A stretch of DNA of 64,000 bases from Thermohalobacter berrensis (GTDB taxonomy: Bacteria > Bacillota > Clostridia > Tissierellales > Thermohalobacteraceae): contig NZ_MCIB01000008.1 of NCBI RefSeq assembly GCF_003609645.1, positions 1-64,000 of the forward strand, given 5' to 3'. Shown here one piece after another: positions 36,183 to 43,790 of this stretch. The notes under the pieces were generated by a model. The model saw nothing but the letters and a program-made list of their open reading frames with translations. It did not search any database and had not been told where the DNA came from. The first letter of the stretch is position 1, and each line of letters starts with the position of its first letter. A program made the position numbers and the translations under genes.

Positions 36183-36210
36183 AATCGCAGGTCGAGTACC
36201 TGCGATTTTT
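36183..36210 (+). terminator. hairpin 1 of the ladder (attenuator-like terminator)
   Basis: AATCGCAGGT (36183-36192) pairs with ACCTGCGATT (36198-36207) around CGAGT, followed by TTT. Its 5' arm can instead pair with 36133-36142 inside the leader ORF, so the two structures exclude each other. Confidence 0.7.
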
Positions 36211-36263
36211 ATGTATATATTGTATTTTTTATTATGACAATATATAAATAATATTATGCTTAT

Positions 36264-36292
36264 AAAGGCCGCAGGTTAAACCTGTGGCTTTT
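36264..36292 (+). terminator. hairpin 2 of the ladder
   Basis: GCCGCAGG pairs with CCTGTGGC (one G-U) around TTAAA, flanked by AAAG and TTTT. It shares the CGCAGG/CCTG core with hairpin 1. Confidence 0.6.
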
Positions 36293-36331
36293 ATTGTTAT
36301 ATACATTTATATGTGTAATTTTAATAAGTAT

Positions 36332-36359
36332 AAAAAACCGCAGGTATCTGCGGTTTTTT
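36332..36359. terminator. hairpin 3 of the ladder
   Basis: AAAAAACCGCAG pairs with CTGCGGTTTTTT around GTAT. Symmetric A and T runs make it a possible bidirectional terminator. Confidence 0.75.
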
Positions 36360-36425
36360 ATTTTTATTATCAAATAAATTAGTTGTAACAAATTTGTTTG
36401 ATAATTAATAAACTATTATTGGTCT

Positions 36426-36453
36426 AAAAAACCGCAGATATCTGCGGTTTTTT
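36426..36453. terminator. hairpin 4 of the ladder
   Basis: AAAAAACCGCAGA is followed at once by the complementary arm TCTGCGGTTTTTT with a TA centre. It is nearly identical to hairpin 3 and ends 29 bases before the second micro-ORF. Between hairpins 3 and 4 (36365-36405) there is also a weaker TTATCAAA/TTTGATAA inverted repeat. Confidence 0.75.
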
Positions 36454-36481
36454 ATTGTGTAGAAAAAAGGAGGTGAAAAAA

Positions 36482-36583
36482 ATGACAGTATTTTTGGAAA
36501 ATATTGCTATGCTATTTGGAATTAGTAGAGATTCAGGGATGACAGAATATCTAAAATTAGAATTCAGAAAAGATAATCACTAG
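36482..36583 (+). CDS. 33-residue micro-protein, YLKxEF type (a)
   Basis: ATG 36482 follows AAAGGAGGTG, an ideal ribosome binding site. The N-terminal half is hydrophobic (VFLENIAMLFGI). The C-terminal half reads DSGMTEYLKLEFRKDN, closely matched by the next ORF (DKGLEQYLKIEFKNN). The shared motif D-x-G-x-x-x-Y-L-K-x-E-F-[KR] and the two strong ribosome sites argue for real translation. I do not recognise a family or function. Confidence 0.65.
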   Translation: MTVFLENIAMLFGISRDSGMTEYLKLEFRKDNH

Positions 36584-36609
36584 CTGCCATAGTAAGGGAG
36601 GTGAAATAT

Positions 36610-36708
36610 ATGCAGAATATAATCCATAAAATCTATGAAAATATCAAGGTAAAACAAGATAAAGGATTAGAACAATATTTAAAAATCGAGTTTAAAAATA
36701 ATAAGTAA
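36610..36708 (+). CDS. 32-residue micro-protein, YLKxEF type (b)
   Basis: ATG 36610 follows GGGAGGTGAAA. The 32 residues have an amphipathic N-terminal helix (NIIHKIYENIKVK) and end with the same YLKIEFKNN module as the ORF at 36482, 26 bases upstream. It is probably a diverged tandem duplicate. Function unknown. Confidence 0.65.
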   Translation: MQNIIHKIYENIKVKQDKGLEQYLKIEFKNNK

Positions 36709-36736
36709 ATAAATAAAATATTTAGGAGGGAATATT

Positions 36737-36844
36737 ATGTTTGATTTATTAATGTTTCTTGTTATGAAAACAAGAATTGAACAAGATATGGAAAAATTAA
36801 AAAATGAAAAGACAGATAAGTGGGAATCTACAAATGAACCTTAG
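36737..36844 (+). CDS. 35-residue micro-protein
   Basis: ATG 36737 follows TAGGAGGGAA. The N terminus is hydrophobic (MFDLLMFLVM) and the rest is a charged helix (RIEQDMEKLKNEKTDKW). It lacks the YLKxEF module of its two neighbours but has the same size, strand and ribosome-site quality. Followed by a 13-bp hairpin at 36846-36882. Function unknown. Confidence 0.6.
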   Translation: MFDLLMFLVMKTRIEQDMEKLKNEKTDKWESTNEP

Positions 36845-36845
36845 C

Positions 36846-36882
36846 CATATATTAGGGGCATTTCTTAGCCCCCTAATATATG
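36846..36882. repeat. long hairpin after the micro-ORFs
   Basis: CATATATTAGGGG (36846-36858) and CCCCTAATATATG (36870-36882) are perfect complements around an 11-base loop. No T-run follows. It could be a factor-dependent terminator, an RNase-processing stem or an operator for the aminopeptidase gene 41 bases downstream. Confidence 0.6.
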
Positions 36883-36922
36883 ATAAAATTAAAGAGAAGT
36901 AATATAAAAAAGGGGGATTTTA

Positions 36923-38032
36923 ATGGTAGATGAAAGAATTAAAAAATTAGCAAAGCTTTTGGTAAATTATTCCTTGGGGGTTAAAAAAGGGGACTATTTT
37001 TTCATTGAAGGTTATGACATTGCTTCACCTTTAATAAGAGAGGTATATAGGGAGGCAGTAAAAAAGGGAGCACATGTAAAAACAGAAATAATGCTTCCGG
37101 GCTTACAGGAAATCTTCCTAAAAGAAGCAAGTGATGAACAATTAAAATTTATAGCACCACATGAAAGAAACTTGGTTGAAAAAGCTGATGCACTATTATC
37201 TATTTGGGGAGGCTATAATGAAAGGCAACTTTCAAATGTAGACCCTAAAAAACTTCAAATATCCCGTGGTGCTAGAAAAGAAATACATAGCAAATTTTTT
37301 GATAAAGTAGCAAAAGGAGAAGCAAAATGGTGTGGTACACAGTTTCCTACTGATGCCAGTGCCCAAGAGGCCAATATGAGCTTAGAGGAGTATGAAGATT
37401 TTGTATTTGGTTCTATGCTTTTAGATAAAGAAGATCCTGTTGCTGAATGGAAAAAAATATCTGAAGAACAAGGAAAAATTTGTGAATATCTAGATAAAAA
37501 GAAAATGTTACATATAAAATCAAAGGATACTGATTTAAAGATGTCTATTGAGGGAAGAAAGTGGATAAACTGCGATGGTAGACAAAATTTCCCTGATGGA
37601 GAAGTTTTCACAACTCCTATAGAAGATACAGTAGAAGGGTACATTAGGTTTAGTTATCCAGGAATATATATGGGTAAGGAAATTGAAGATATAAGGCTTC
37701 AATTTAAAAATGGTAAAGTAGTAAAGGCAAGTGCTGCCAAAGGAGAAGATTTACTTCTAACTTTACTTGATACTGACGAAGGAGCTAGATTTTTAGGTGA
37801 GATAGCTGTAGGAACGAACTATGGAATAAAGAAATTTACAAAAAATATGTTGTTTGATGAAAAAATTGGTGGAACAGTTCATGCAGCTTTAGGATCGGCA
37901 CCTAAGGAAACAGGAGGAAAGAATGAATCAGGAATTCATTGGGATATGCTATGTGATATGAAAAATGGGGGAGAAATATATGCCGATGGGGAATTAATAT
38001 ATAAAGATGGAAAGTTTTTAATAAATTTTTAG
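36923..38032 (+). CDS. M29 family aminopeptidase (AmpS/PepS type)
   Basis: Metal-dependent cytoplasmic aminopeptidase of 369 residues. Seen: LLVNYSLGVKKGDYFFIEG at the N terminus, FPDGEVFTTP near 228 with a metal-binding Glu, and the C-terminal ligands NYGIKKFTKNMLFDEKIGGTVH near 300 and SGIHWDMLCDM near 340. ATG follows AAAGGGGGA. It releases N-terminal amino acids from peptides, in keeping with an amino-acid-fermenting cell. No operon partner. Confidence 0.88.
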   Translation: MVDERIKKLAKLLVNYSLGVKKGDYFFIEGYDIASPLIREVYREAVKKGAHVKTEIMLPGLQEIFLKEASDEQLKFIAPHERNLVEKADALLSIWGGYNERQLSNVDPKKLQISRGARKEIHSKFFDKVAKGEAKWCGTQFPTDASAQEANMSLEEYEDFVFGSMLLDKEDPVAEWKKISEEQGKICEYLDKKKMLHIKSKDTDLKMSIEGRKWINCDGRQNFPDGEVFTTPIEDTVEGYIRFSYPGIYMGKEIEDIRLQFKNGKVVKASAAKGEDLLLTLLDTDEGARFLGEIAVGTNYGIKKFTKNMLFDEKIGGTVHAALGSAPKETGGKNESGIHWDMLCDMKNGGEIYADGELIYKDGKFLINF

Positions 38033-38106
38033 AAACCATTTAAAAACAGTATAATTTACCCTATAAATTGCTAAAATACTATATAAGATATATTATAGGC
38101 GGTGTT

Positions 38107-38625
38107 ATGGTGGATAAGGTAGTTTTTTTAGATAGAGATGGAGTTATTAATGATAATACAAAACATGTAAATAGACCAGAAGATCTTATAATTTATGATG
38201 AAGCTAAGGAAGGGTTAAAAAGCCTTTATAATGCAGGCTATACCTTGTTTATAGTTACAAACCAGGGTGGAATAGAATTAGGCTATATTACAGAAGAAGA
38301 TTTAGAGAAAATACATAGAAGAATGGTAGATGAATTAAAGCCTTATTGTGAAATAAGGGATATAAAATATTGCCCATATTTTTATAAAAAATCAAAATAT
38401 AGAAAGCCTAATCCAGGGATGATATTAGAATTAGCTGAAGAATATAATATAGACTTAAAGGAAAGCTGGATGATAGGAGATAGGGATACAGATATAATTG
38501 CAGGTATAAAGGCGGGGTGTAAAACAGCTAAAATTGGAAAGGAATATTCTAAAGCTGATATTAACTGTAAAGACTTAAAGGATGCTGCCGATAAAATTTT
38601 AGAAAAAGATAGAATAAAAAGCTGA
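38107..38625 (+). CDS. HAD-IIIA phosphatase, GmhB/HisB-N-like
   Basis: A 172-residue haloacid-dehalogenase phosphatase with FLDRDGVIN (nucleophile Asp), FIVTNQGGIELGY, KPNPGM and MIGDRDTDIIAG. This family includes heptose-bisphosphate phosphatase GmhB and the HisB N-terminal histidinol phosphatase. Since the his operon here lacks a histidinol-phosphatase gene, that role is possible but unproven. The Cys ligands of the zinc loop are incomplete (one CPYFYKK segment). ATG 38107 follows AGGCGGTG. Confidence 0.82.
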   Translation: MVDKVVFLDRDGVINDNTKHVNRPEDLIIYDEAKEGLKSLYNAGYTLFIVTNQGGIELGYITEEDLEKIHRRMVDELKPYCEIRDIKYCPYFYKKSKYRKPNPGMILELAEEYNIDLKESWMIGDRDTDIIAGIKAGCKTAKIGKEYSKADINCKDLKDAADKILEKDRIKS

Positions 38626-38659
38626 TGGATTTTTAAAGCCATCGGCTTTTTTATTTTTT
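38616..38659 (+). terminator. terminator of the HAD phosphatase gene
   Basis: AAAAAGCTGATGG pairs with CCATCGGCTTTTTT around a 9-base loop, with a long T-run. The stop codon lies inside its 5' arm. Confidence 0.85.
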
Positions 38660-38716
38660 GCAAAAAATTTATAAAAAACTTCTAAAAATGAAAGAGAAGT
38701 GATATAATATATTATA

Positions 38717-38730
38717 CGAACAAATGTTCG
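38717..38730 (+). promoter_or_regulatory. LexA (SOS) operator
   Basis: CGAACAAATGTTCG is a perfect palindrome and matches the Gram-positive LexA/DinR box CGAAC-N4-GTTCG. It lies just after a TATAAT at 38703-38708 and 20 bases before the Y-family polymerase gene. Bound LexA would block transcription start. Confidence 0.85.
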
Positions 38731-38750
38731 ACAAAAGGTAGGGGGTAGGT

Positions 38751-40016
38751 ATGCAGAAAAAAAAGAATGCTAAAACTATAATGCACATTGATGTTAATTC
38801 AGCATTTTTATCTTGGCAGGCAGCCTATAATAAGCAAATAGGTGTAGAGACAGATTTAAGAGAAATATCATCAGTTATAGGAGGAGACAAGAGAAAGAGA
38901 AGGGGAATAGTTTTAGCTAAATCAATCCCTGCAAAAAGGGCTGGGATAAAAACTGGAGAAAGCCTTATGGAGGCAAAAATGAAATGTAAGGACCTAGTAA
39001 TTGTACCTCCAAATTACAATCTGTATATAAAAAGTAGTAAAGCACTTATATCACTACTTAAAGAGTATTCTCCATATATAGAAGTATTTAGTATAGATGA
39101 GTGTTTTCTTGATTATACAGGAATGGAAGAACACTTTGGTAATCCAGTAGATGCAGCTTATATGATTAAGGACAGAGTTTATAAAGAACTAGGTTTTACT
39201 GTAAATATAGGCATTTCTACTAACAAGCTTTTAGCTAAACAGGCAAGTGAATTAGAAAAACCAGATAAAGTAAATACACTATATCCTGATGAAATACCTA
39301 AAAAGCTCTGGCCTTTACCAGTAGAAGAGCTTTTCATGGTAGGCTCTAGGACAAAACCAAAACTAAATAAAATAGGAATATATACTATAGGGGATTTAGC
39401 TAACAGTGATTTTAACCTTATATATCAAAAACTAAAATCACATGGGAAACTAATATATCAATATGCTTGGGGAATTGATGATTCACCTGTACACTATACA
39501 AATTATATTCCCTTTAAAAGTATAGGAAATGGTAGTACCATTCCCTTTAATGTAGAAGATAGGGAAACTGCACACAAAATTTTATTAAGTCTTTCAGAAA
39601 CTACAGCTAAGAGATTAAGGGCTGCCAATATGCAGTGTAATGTTATAGGTATAAAAATAAAATACTCTGACTTTTTTTCTATTTCACATCAAAGGAAACT
39701 TTTAAATAGTGTTAACACAACTAGAGGTATTTATGAAACTGCTAGAGAGTTATTTGATGAGATATGGAATGGTAAACCTATTAGGAAATTTAGCATGAGA
39801 TTATCTGAGCTTACTTCCTGTAATATTACTCAGATGACTATTTTTGATAAAAAGGATGAAATAAAGATAAAGAAGCTTGATAAGGCGATAGATTACATAA
39901 GGGAGAGATACGGTAATAGGTCTATTGTAAGGGCCACTTTTTTACACAGTGGACTTGAACCTATGCTTGGTGGATTTGGGGCAGAAGATTATCCTGTTAT
40001 GACCAGTATACTTTAA
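38751..40016 (+). CDS. Y-family DNA polymerase (DinB/UmuC type), SOS-regulated
   Basis: Translesion polymerase of 421 residues. The palm begins MHIDVNSAFLSWQAAY, the catalytic SIDECFLDYT lies near 113, and VNIGISTNKLLAKQASELEKP near 147. A little-finger domain follows from about 250. ATG follows AGGTAGGGGG. The LexA box upstream places it in the SOS response. The insert GGDKRKRRGIVLAKS is the UmuC/ImuB-like variant of the DinB start, so I do not give a symbol. It forms an operon with the 80-residue gene 15 bp downstream. Confidence 0.9.
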   Translation: MQKKKNAKTIMHIDVNSAFLSWQAAYNKQIGVETDLREISSVIGGDKRKRRGIVLAKSIPAKRAGIKTGESLMEAKMKCKDLVIVPPNYNLYIKSSKALISLLKEYSPYIEVFSIDECFLDYTGMEEHFGNPVDAAYMIKDRVYKELGFTVNIGISTNKLLAKQASELEKPDKVNTLYPDEIPKKLWPLPVEELFMVGSRTKPKLNKIGIYTIGDLANSDFNLIYQKLKSHGKLIYQYAWGIDDSPVHYTNYIPFKSIGNGSTIPFNVEDRETAHKILLSLSETTAKRLRAANMQCNVIGIKIKYSDFFSISHQRKLLNSVNTTRGIYETARELFDEIWNGKPIRKFSMRLSELTSCNITQMTIFDKKDEIKIKKLDKAIDYIRERYGNRSIVRATFLHSGLEPMLGGFGAEDYPVMTSIL

Positions 40017-40031
40017 CAGGAGGGTAGTCTT

Positions 40032-40274
40032 ATGAAAATATTAAATGAACCTGTTGATATGATAGCTATATTTTATAAAGAGTCAGGAAAAATAAAACCT
40101 TTTAAATTTAGGTATAAGGATACCTCTGTAAGGGTTGAAAAAATATCAAAAATTTATGAAGAAAAGCTAGCAGGAAATAAAAGAATAGTTTTTGTTTGTA
40201 TACATAATGGAAAAGATATATATGAATTAAAATATGAAGTAGACACATGTAGATGGTTTTTATTTAAAAAATAG
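40032..40274 (+). CDS. small partner protein of the Y-family polymerase
   Basis: An 80-residue protein 15 bp after the polymerase gene, with AGGAGGG as its ribosome site. It has a beta-rich pattern (KPFKFRYKDTSVRVEKI, RIVFVCIHNGKDIYELKYE, RWFLF), like the short DUF6504-type proteins often coded beside Y-family polymerases in Clostridia and other bacteria. It would be induced with the polymerase by DNA damage. Function unknown; perhaps a polymerase accessory factor. Confidence 0.7.
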   Translation: MKILNEPVDMIAIFYKESGKIKPFKFRYKDTSVRVEKISKIYEEKLAGNKRIVFVCIHNGKDIYELKYEVDTCRWFLFKK

Positions 40275-40335
40275 GATAGAAAAAATATTTAATTGTATAA
40301 TTATTAGTAATGGATATAATATAAAGGGTGGTAAT

Positions 40336-41013
40336 ATGGATAATACATATAAGTTATTAAAAAATATTGAGACTTTAAAAAATGTGAAAGATGAAATCAT
40401 TAGAGAAATGGCTACAAAATGTATTGTTAGAGAATACAAAAGTGAAGAAACTATTTTTTTAGAGGGAGATTTAGTAGAGATTATATATTTAATTTCTAAA
40501 GGAAAGGCTATGGTTTCCAGGTTTTCAGAAGAAGGTGGAGAAAAAATTATACATATATTTGATAAAGGCCACTTTATAAATGAAGTTTCTATTGATGGTA
40601 GAAAGACATCTACAAGTGTTACTATTATGGAAGATAGTCAATTAATACATTTTAAAAAGAAAGATATTTTGTCTTGGATGGAAAAAGATTTTAATTTTAA
40701 TTTAGCAATTATAAAATCAATAAGTAATAAGCTAAGAAGCTCCTATAGACAGATAAGAAACCTTGGATTGAAGAAGATAAATTCTAGGATTGCTGCAAGG
40801 TTATGTAAATTGGTAAGGGATTATGGATATAAGGGCGAGGGATTAATATCTATTGAACTTAATTTAACTCAATCTCAACTTGCTGCAATGGTAGGAAGTA
40901 CTAGAGAATCAGTAAGTCGCTTTCTGAAACATCTGGAAAGGGAAGGAATTATAGAACAAAAAAATCAAAAAATAAGTATATTAAATTTTGAAGGATTAAA
41001 AGAATATACTTAA
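40336..41013 (+). CDS. Crp/Fnr family transcriptional regulator
   Basis: A 225-residue regulator. Residues 20-130 form a cyclic-nucleotide-binding-like beta barrel (YKSEETIFLEGDLVEIIYLISKG). The C-terminal winged helix is SQLAAMVGSTRESVSRFLKHLEREGII, with the E-S-V-S-R recognition helix typical of Fnr/Crp (R and E read TGTGA). There is no N-terminal Cys set for an FeS cluster, so it is not FNR proper. The neighbouring TGTGAT-N4-ATCACA site before the sulfide-channel/asr operon is the obvious target. Terminator at 41051. Confidence 0.88.
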   Translation: MDNTYKLLKNIETLKNVKDEIIREMATKCIVREYKSEETIFLEGDLVEIIYLISKGKAMVSRFSEEGGEKIIHIFDKGHFINEVSIDGRKTSTSVTIMEDSQLIHFKKKDILSWMEKDFNFNLAIIKSISNKLRSSYRQIRNLGLKKINSRIAARLCKLVRDYGYKGEGLISIELNLTQSQLAAMVGSTRESVSRFLKHLEREGIIEQKNQKISILNFEGLKEYT

Positions 41014-41050
41014 AAGTTACTGATAATTAAAAATTAAAATAAAGGGTTTA

Positions 41051-41083
41051 AAAAAGCTGGTGGATTTTATCCATCAGCTTTTT
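41051..41083 (+). terminator. terminator of the Crp/Fnr regulator gene
   Basis: AAAAAGCTGGTGGAT pairs with ATCCATCAGCTTTTT around TTT. It is a near copy of the hairpin at 15008. Confidence 0.85.
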
Positions 41084-41089
41084 GTTATT

Positions 41090-41132
41090 TGTGATAAAAA
41101 TCACAGATGCATACATGTTTTTTCGTTAAAAT
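41090..41132 (+). promoter_or_regulatory. Crp/Fnr operator and promoter of the FNT-asrABC operon
   Basis: TGTGATAAAAATCACA (41090-41105) is a perfect palindrome of the Crp/Fnr type. A -10 box TAAAAT lies at 41127-41132, giving a start near 41139, so the site is centred at about -41.5. This is the standard class II activator position. No good -35 box is present. Confidence 0.8.
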
Positions 41133-41176
41133 GTTATCAGAAAAAGAATAAAACGTATTAAAGGAGGAGGTTTAAT

Positions 41177-41989
41177 ATGATTAAGGAAAATGTTGTCAAT
41201 GTTGCCATGGCAGCAAAGAAGAAGGCTGATTTACTAAACAAAAGTTTCACAAGATACTTTATTCTTGCTATGATGGCAGGTATTTATGTAGGATTTGGTG
41301 TTATACTTATTTTTTCGATAGGTGCGCCACTTAAAGCAGCAGGAACATCAGCCTTAAAAGCACTTATGGGTGTAAGTTTTGGTATTGCATTAACATTAGT
41401 TGTGTTTGCGGGTTCTGAATTATTTACAGGTAACAATATGATTATGACTATAGGAAGTCTATCTAAAACTGTATCATGGATAGACACAATTAAAATATGG
41501 GTAACAAGCTATTTAGGAAATTTAGTTGGATCATTATTAATGGCATTAACACTAGTGCAAACAGGATTGATATCAAAGTCTCCATTAAAGGAGTTTATTT
41601 TAGGTGTAACTTCAGCAAAAATGAATGCTCCAGCAATAGAGCTATTTTTTAGGGGAATTTTTTGTAACATGCTAGTATGTCTAGCAATCTGGATGGCTAT
41701 AAAGGCAAAGGATGAAACTGCAAAACTAATTTTAATTTTCTGGTGTCTATTTGGATTTATAGGTGCAGGTTTTGAACATAGTATTGCTAATATGACTATT
41801 TTAGGACTAGGACTTTTTATACCACATGACCCAAGTGTTATTTCATGGGTTGGTTTTGCAAGAAATCTAATACCAGTAACAATAGGTAACTTAATTGGAG
41901 GTGCAATACTTATTGGAGCTATGTACTGGTATGTAAGTGATATTAAAGAAGGAAAGGGTGAAAAACATGGGGTTTCAGCTACAAAATAG
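41177..41989 (+). CDS. formate/nitrite-family channel, hydrosulfide channel (HSC/FNT3) type
   Basis: A 270-residue membrane protein with six hydrophobic segments and the FNT pattern (AGIYVGFGVIL near 36; LFTGNNMIM near 78; GFEHSIANM near 200). In Clostridioides difficile the FNT member adjacent to asrABC is a hydrosulfide channel, and the same gene order here supports that role: export of HS- made by the sulfite reductase. ATG follows AAAGGAGGAGG. The end overlaps asrA by 23 nt. Formate or nitrite transport is the alternative. Confidence 0.82.
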   Translation: MIKENVVNVAMAAKKKADLLNKSFTRYFILAMMAGIYVGFGVILIFSIGAPLKAAGTSALKALMGVSFGIALTLVVFAGSELFTGNNMIMTIGSLSKTVSWIDTIKIWVTSYLGNLVGSLLMALTLVQTGLISKSPLKEFILGVTSAKMNAPAIELFFRGIFCNMLVCLAIWMAIKAKDETAKLILIFWCLFGFIGAGFEHSIANMTILGLGLFIPHDPSVISWVGFARNLIPVTIGNLIGGAILIGAMYWYVSDIKEGKGEKHGVSATK

Positions 41990-42992
41990 TGATTTTAACA
42001 AGATATTAAATGAATTAAAAAAAGAATATAAAATTTATGCACCTAAACGCTTTGAAAAAAGGGGAACATTTTCAGATACAGATATGATACGTTATGGAGA
42101 AATTGATAGTGTAGAAGAAATAGTTTGGAAGGAAAAAAGTGAATATTCCCCAAAGGAAATTATATTTCCAATTACCCAAACATTATTTTATTTTACTGAA
42201 GAAGAGTACAAGGTTCCAAAGGTAGATGATAAAAAGATAATAGTATTTTTAAGACCCTGTGATATTAATGGGGTTCGTAGATTAGATACAATATTCTTAA
42301 AAAATGGAGAACATGAAGATTTCTATTATAAAAGACTAAGGGAAAAGGTAAAGTTTGTAATGATAGAGTGTAAAGAAAGCTTTGAAAATTGTTTCTGTGT
42401 TTCAATGAATGGAAACTATACAGATAATTACAGTATTGCAGTAAGGTTTGAAGATGGACAAGTTACTTTAGATGTAAAAGATGAGGATTTTAAAGGATTG
42501 TTTAACAAGGTAGGGAAGGAAGTAGATTTTACACCTGAGTATGTAAAGGAAAACCATGTAAAGGTAGAAGTGCCTGAAGTGGATAAAATGCCACTAGAGA
42601 TATTTAATCATGAAATGTGGAAGGAATATTCTGAAAGATGTATTGCCTGTGGAAGATGTAATGTCTCATGTATAACATGTAGTTGTTTTACTACACAAGA
42701 TATACCATATGAAGATAATCCAAAGGCAGGGGAACGAAGAAGAGTATGGGCAGGATGCCATATAGATGGATTTACAGATATGGCAGGAGGACATAGTTTC
42801 CGTAAAGAGTATGGTTCAAGGATGCGTTTTAAAACTCTCCATAAAATTTATGACTATAAGAAAAGATTTGAAGAAAATATGTGTGTTGGATGCGGAAGAT
42901 GTGATGATAGATGTCCAGAATATATATCCTTCTCTACATGTATTAATAAGTTAAATAAAGTACTAAAGGAGGAGGAAAAAGATGAAGAATAA
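41967..42992 (+). CDS. asrA: anaerobic sulfite reductase subunit A
   Basis: Iron-sulfur subunit of the NADH-linked, siroheme-dependent anaerobic sulfite reductase. The 341 residues end in a two-cluster ferredoxin domain: CIACGRCNVSCITCSC near 225 and CVGCGRCDDRCPEYI near 305. It carries electrons from AsrB to AsrC. ATG 41967 is preferred, with AAAGGGTG at 41953-41960; a longer frame starting at 41937 has no site. Overlaps asrB by 11 nt. Confidence 0.93.
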   Translation: MGFQLQNSDFNKILNELKKEYKIYAPKRFEKRGTFSDTDMIRYGEIDSVEEIVWKEKSEYSPKEIIFPITQTLFYFTEEEYKVPKVDDKKIIVFLRPCDINGVRRLDTIFLKNGEHEDFYYKRLREKVKFVMIECKESFENCFCVSMNGNYTDNYSIAVRFEDGQVTLDVKDEDFKGLFNKVGKEVDFTPEYVKENHVKVEVPEVDKMPLEIFNHEMWKEYSERCIACGRCNVSCITCSCFTTQDIPYEDNPKAGERRRVWAGCHIDGFTDMAGGHSFRKEYGSRMRFKTLHKIYDYKKRFEENMCVGCGRCDDRCPEYISFSTCINKLNKVLKEEEKDEE

Positions 42993-43776
42993 TCCATATT
43001 TACCTGAAAAAATGAAAATATTAGATGTTATCCCTCAAACAGATATAGATATAACCTATAGAGTTGAAACAGACATGAAGCCTAAAAATGGACAGTTTGT
43101 ACAAGTATCAATACCAAAGATAGGAGAAGCTCCTATATCAGTTAGTGATTTCGGAGATGGATATATTGAAATGACAATAAGAAAGGTAGGAAGGCTAACT
43201 AATGAGGTTTATACATTAAAACCAGGGGATTCACTTTTTATTAGAGGACCCTATGGAAATGGATTTCCAATTGAAAAGTATAAAGGTAAACACTTAATTA
43301 TAGCTGCTGGAGGAACAGGTTTAGCCCCTGTAAAAAGTATTGTAAATCATTTTTATAGGAATCTTGATGAATTAAAAAAATTCGACCTTTTAACAGGATT
43401 TAAATCACCAAAAGATATTTTATTTAAAGATGAAATAGAAAAATGGAGTAAAAGGTTTAATACAATATTGACAGTAGATAAGGGAACTGATGATTGGAAT
43501 GGTAATGTAGGCTTAATTACAGAGTATGTACCTAAAGTTGAAATAGAGGATATGGACAATGTTGAGGTTGTAATTGTAGGGCCACCACTTATGATGAAAT
43601 TTACAGCACAGGCCTTTATGCAAAGAGGAGTACCAAAGGAGAAAATATGGGTTTCCTTTGAAAGAAAAATGTCATGTGCAATTGGAAAGTGTGGCCACTG
43701 TAAAATTGATGAAACTTATGTATGTCTAGAAGGTCCAGTTTTTAACTATACTAAAGCAGAGAATTTGATTGATTAG
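42982..43776 (+). CDS. asrB: anaerobic sulfite reductase subunit B
   Basis: FAD/NAD(P)H oxidoreductase subunit of 264 residues. FAD-binding RGPYGNGFP near 88, NAD-binding AGGTGLAPVKSI near 109, and a C-terminal [2Fe-2S] motif CAIGKCGHCKIDETYVC near 232-249. It takes electrons from NADH for AsrA and AsrC. ATG follows AAGGAGGAGG. Confidence 0.93.
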   Translation: MKNNPYLPEKMKILDVIPQTDIDITYRVETDMKPKNGQFVQVSIPKIGEAPISVSDFGDGYIEMTIRKVGRLTNEVYTLKPGDSLFIRGPYGNGFPIEKYKGKHLIIAAGGTGLAPVKSIVNHFYRNLDELKKFDLLTGFKSPKDILFKDEIEKWSKRFNTILTVDKGTDDWNGNVGLITEYVPKVEIEDMDNVEVVIVGPPLMMKFTAQAFMQRGVPKEKIWVSFERKMSCAIGKCGHCKIDETYVCLEGPVFNYTKAENLID

Positions 43777-43790
43777 AAAGGAGGAAAATT

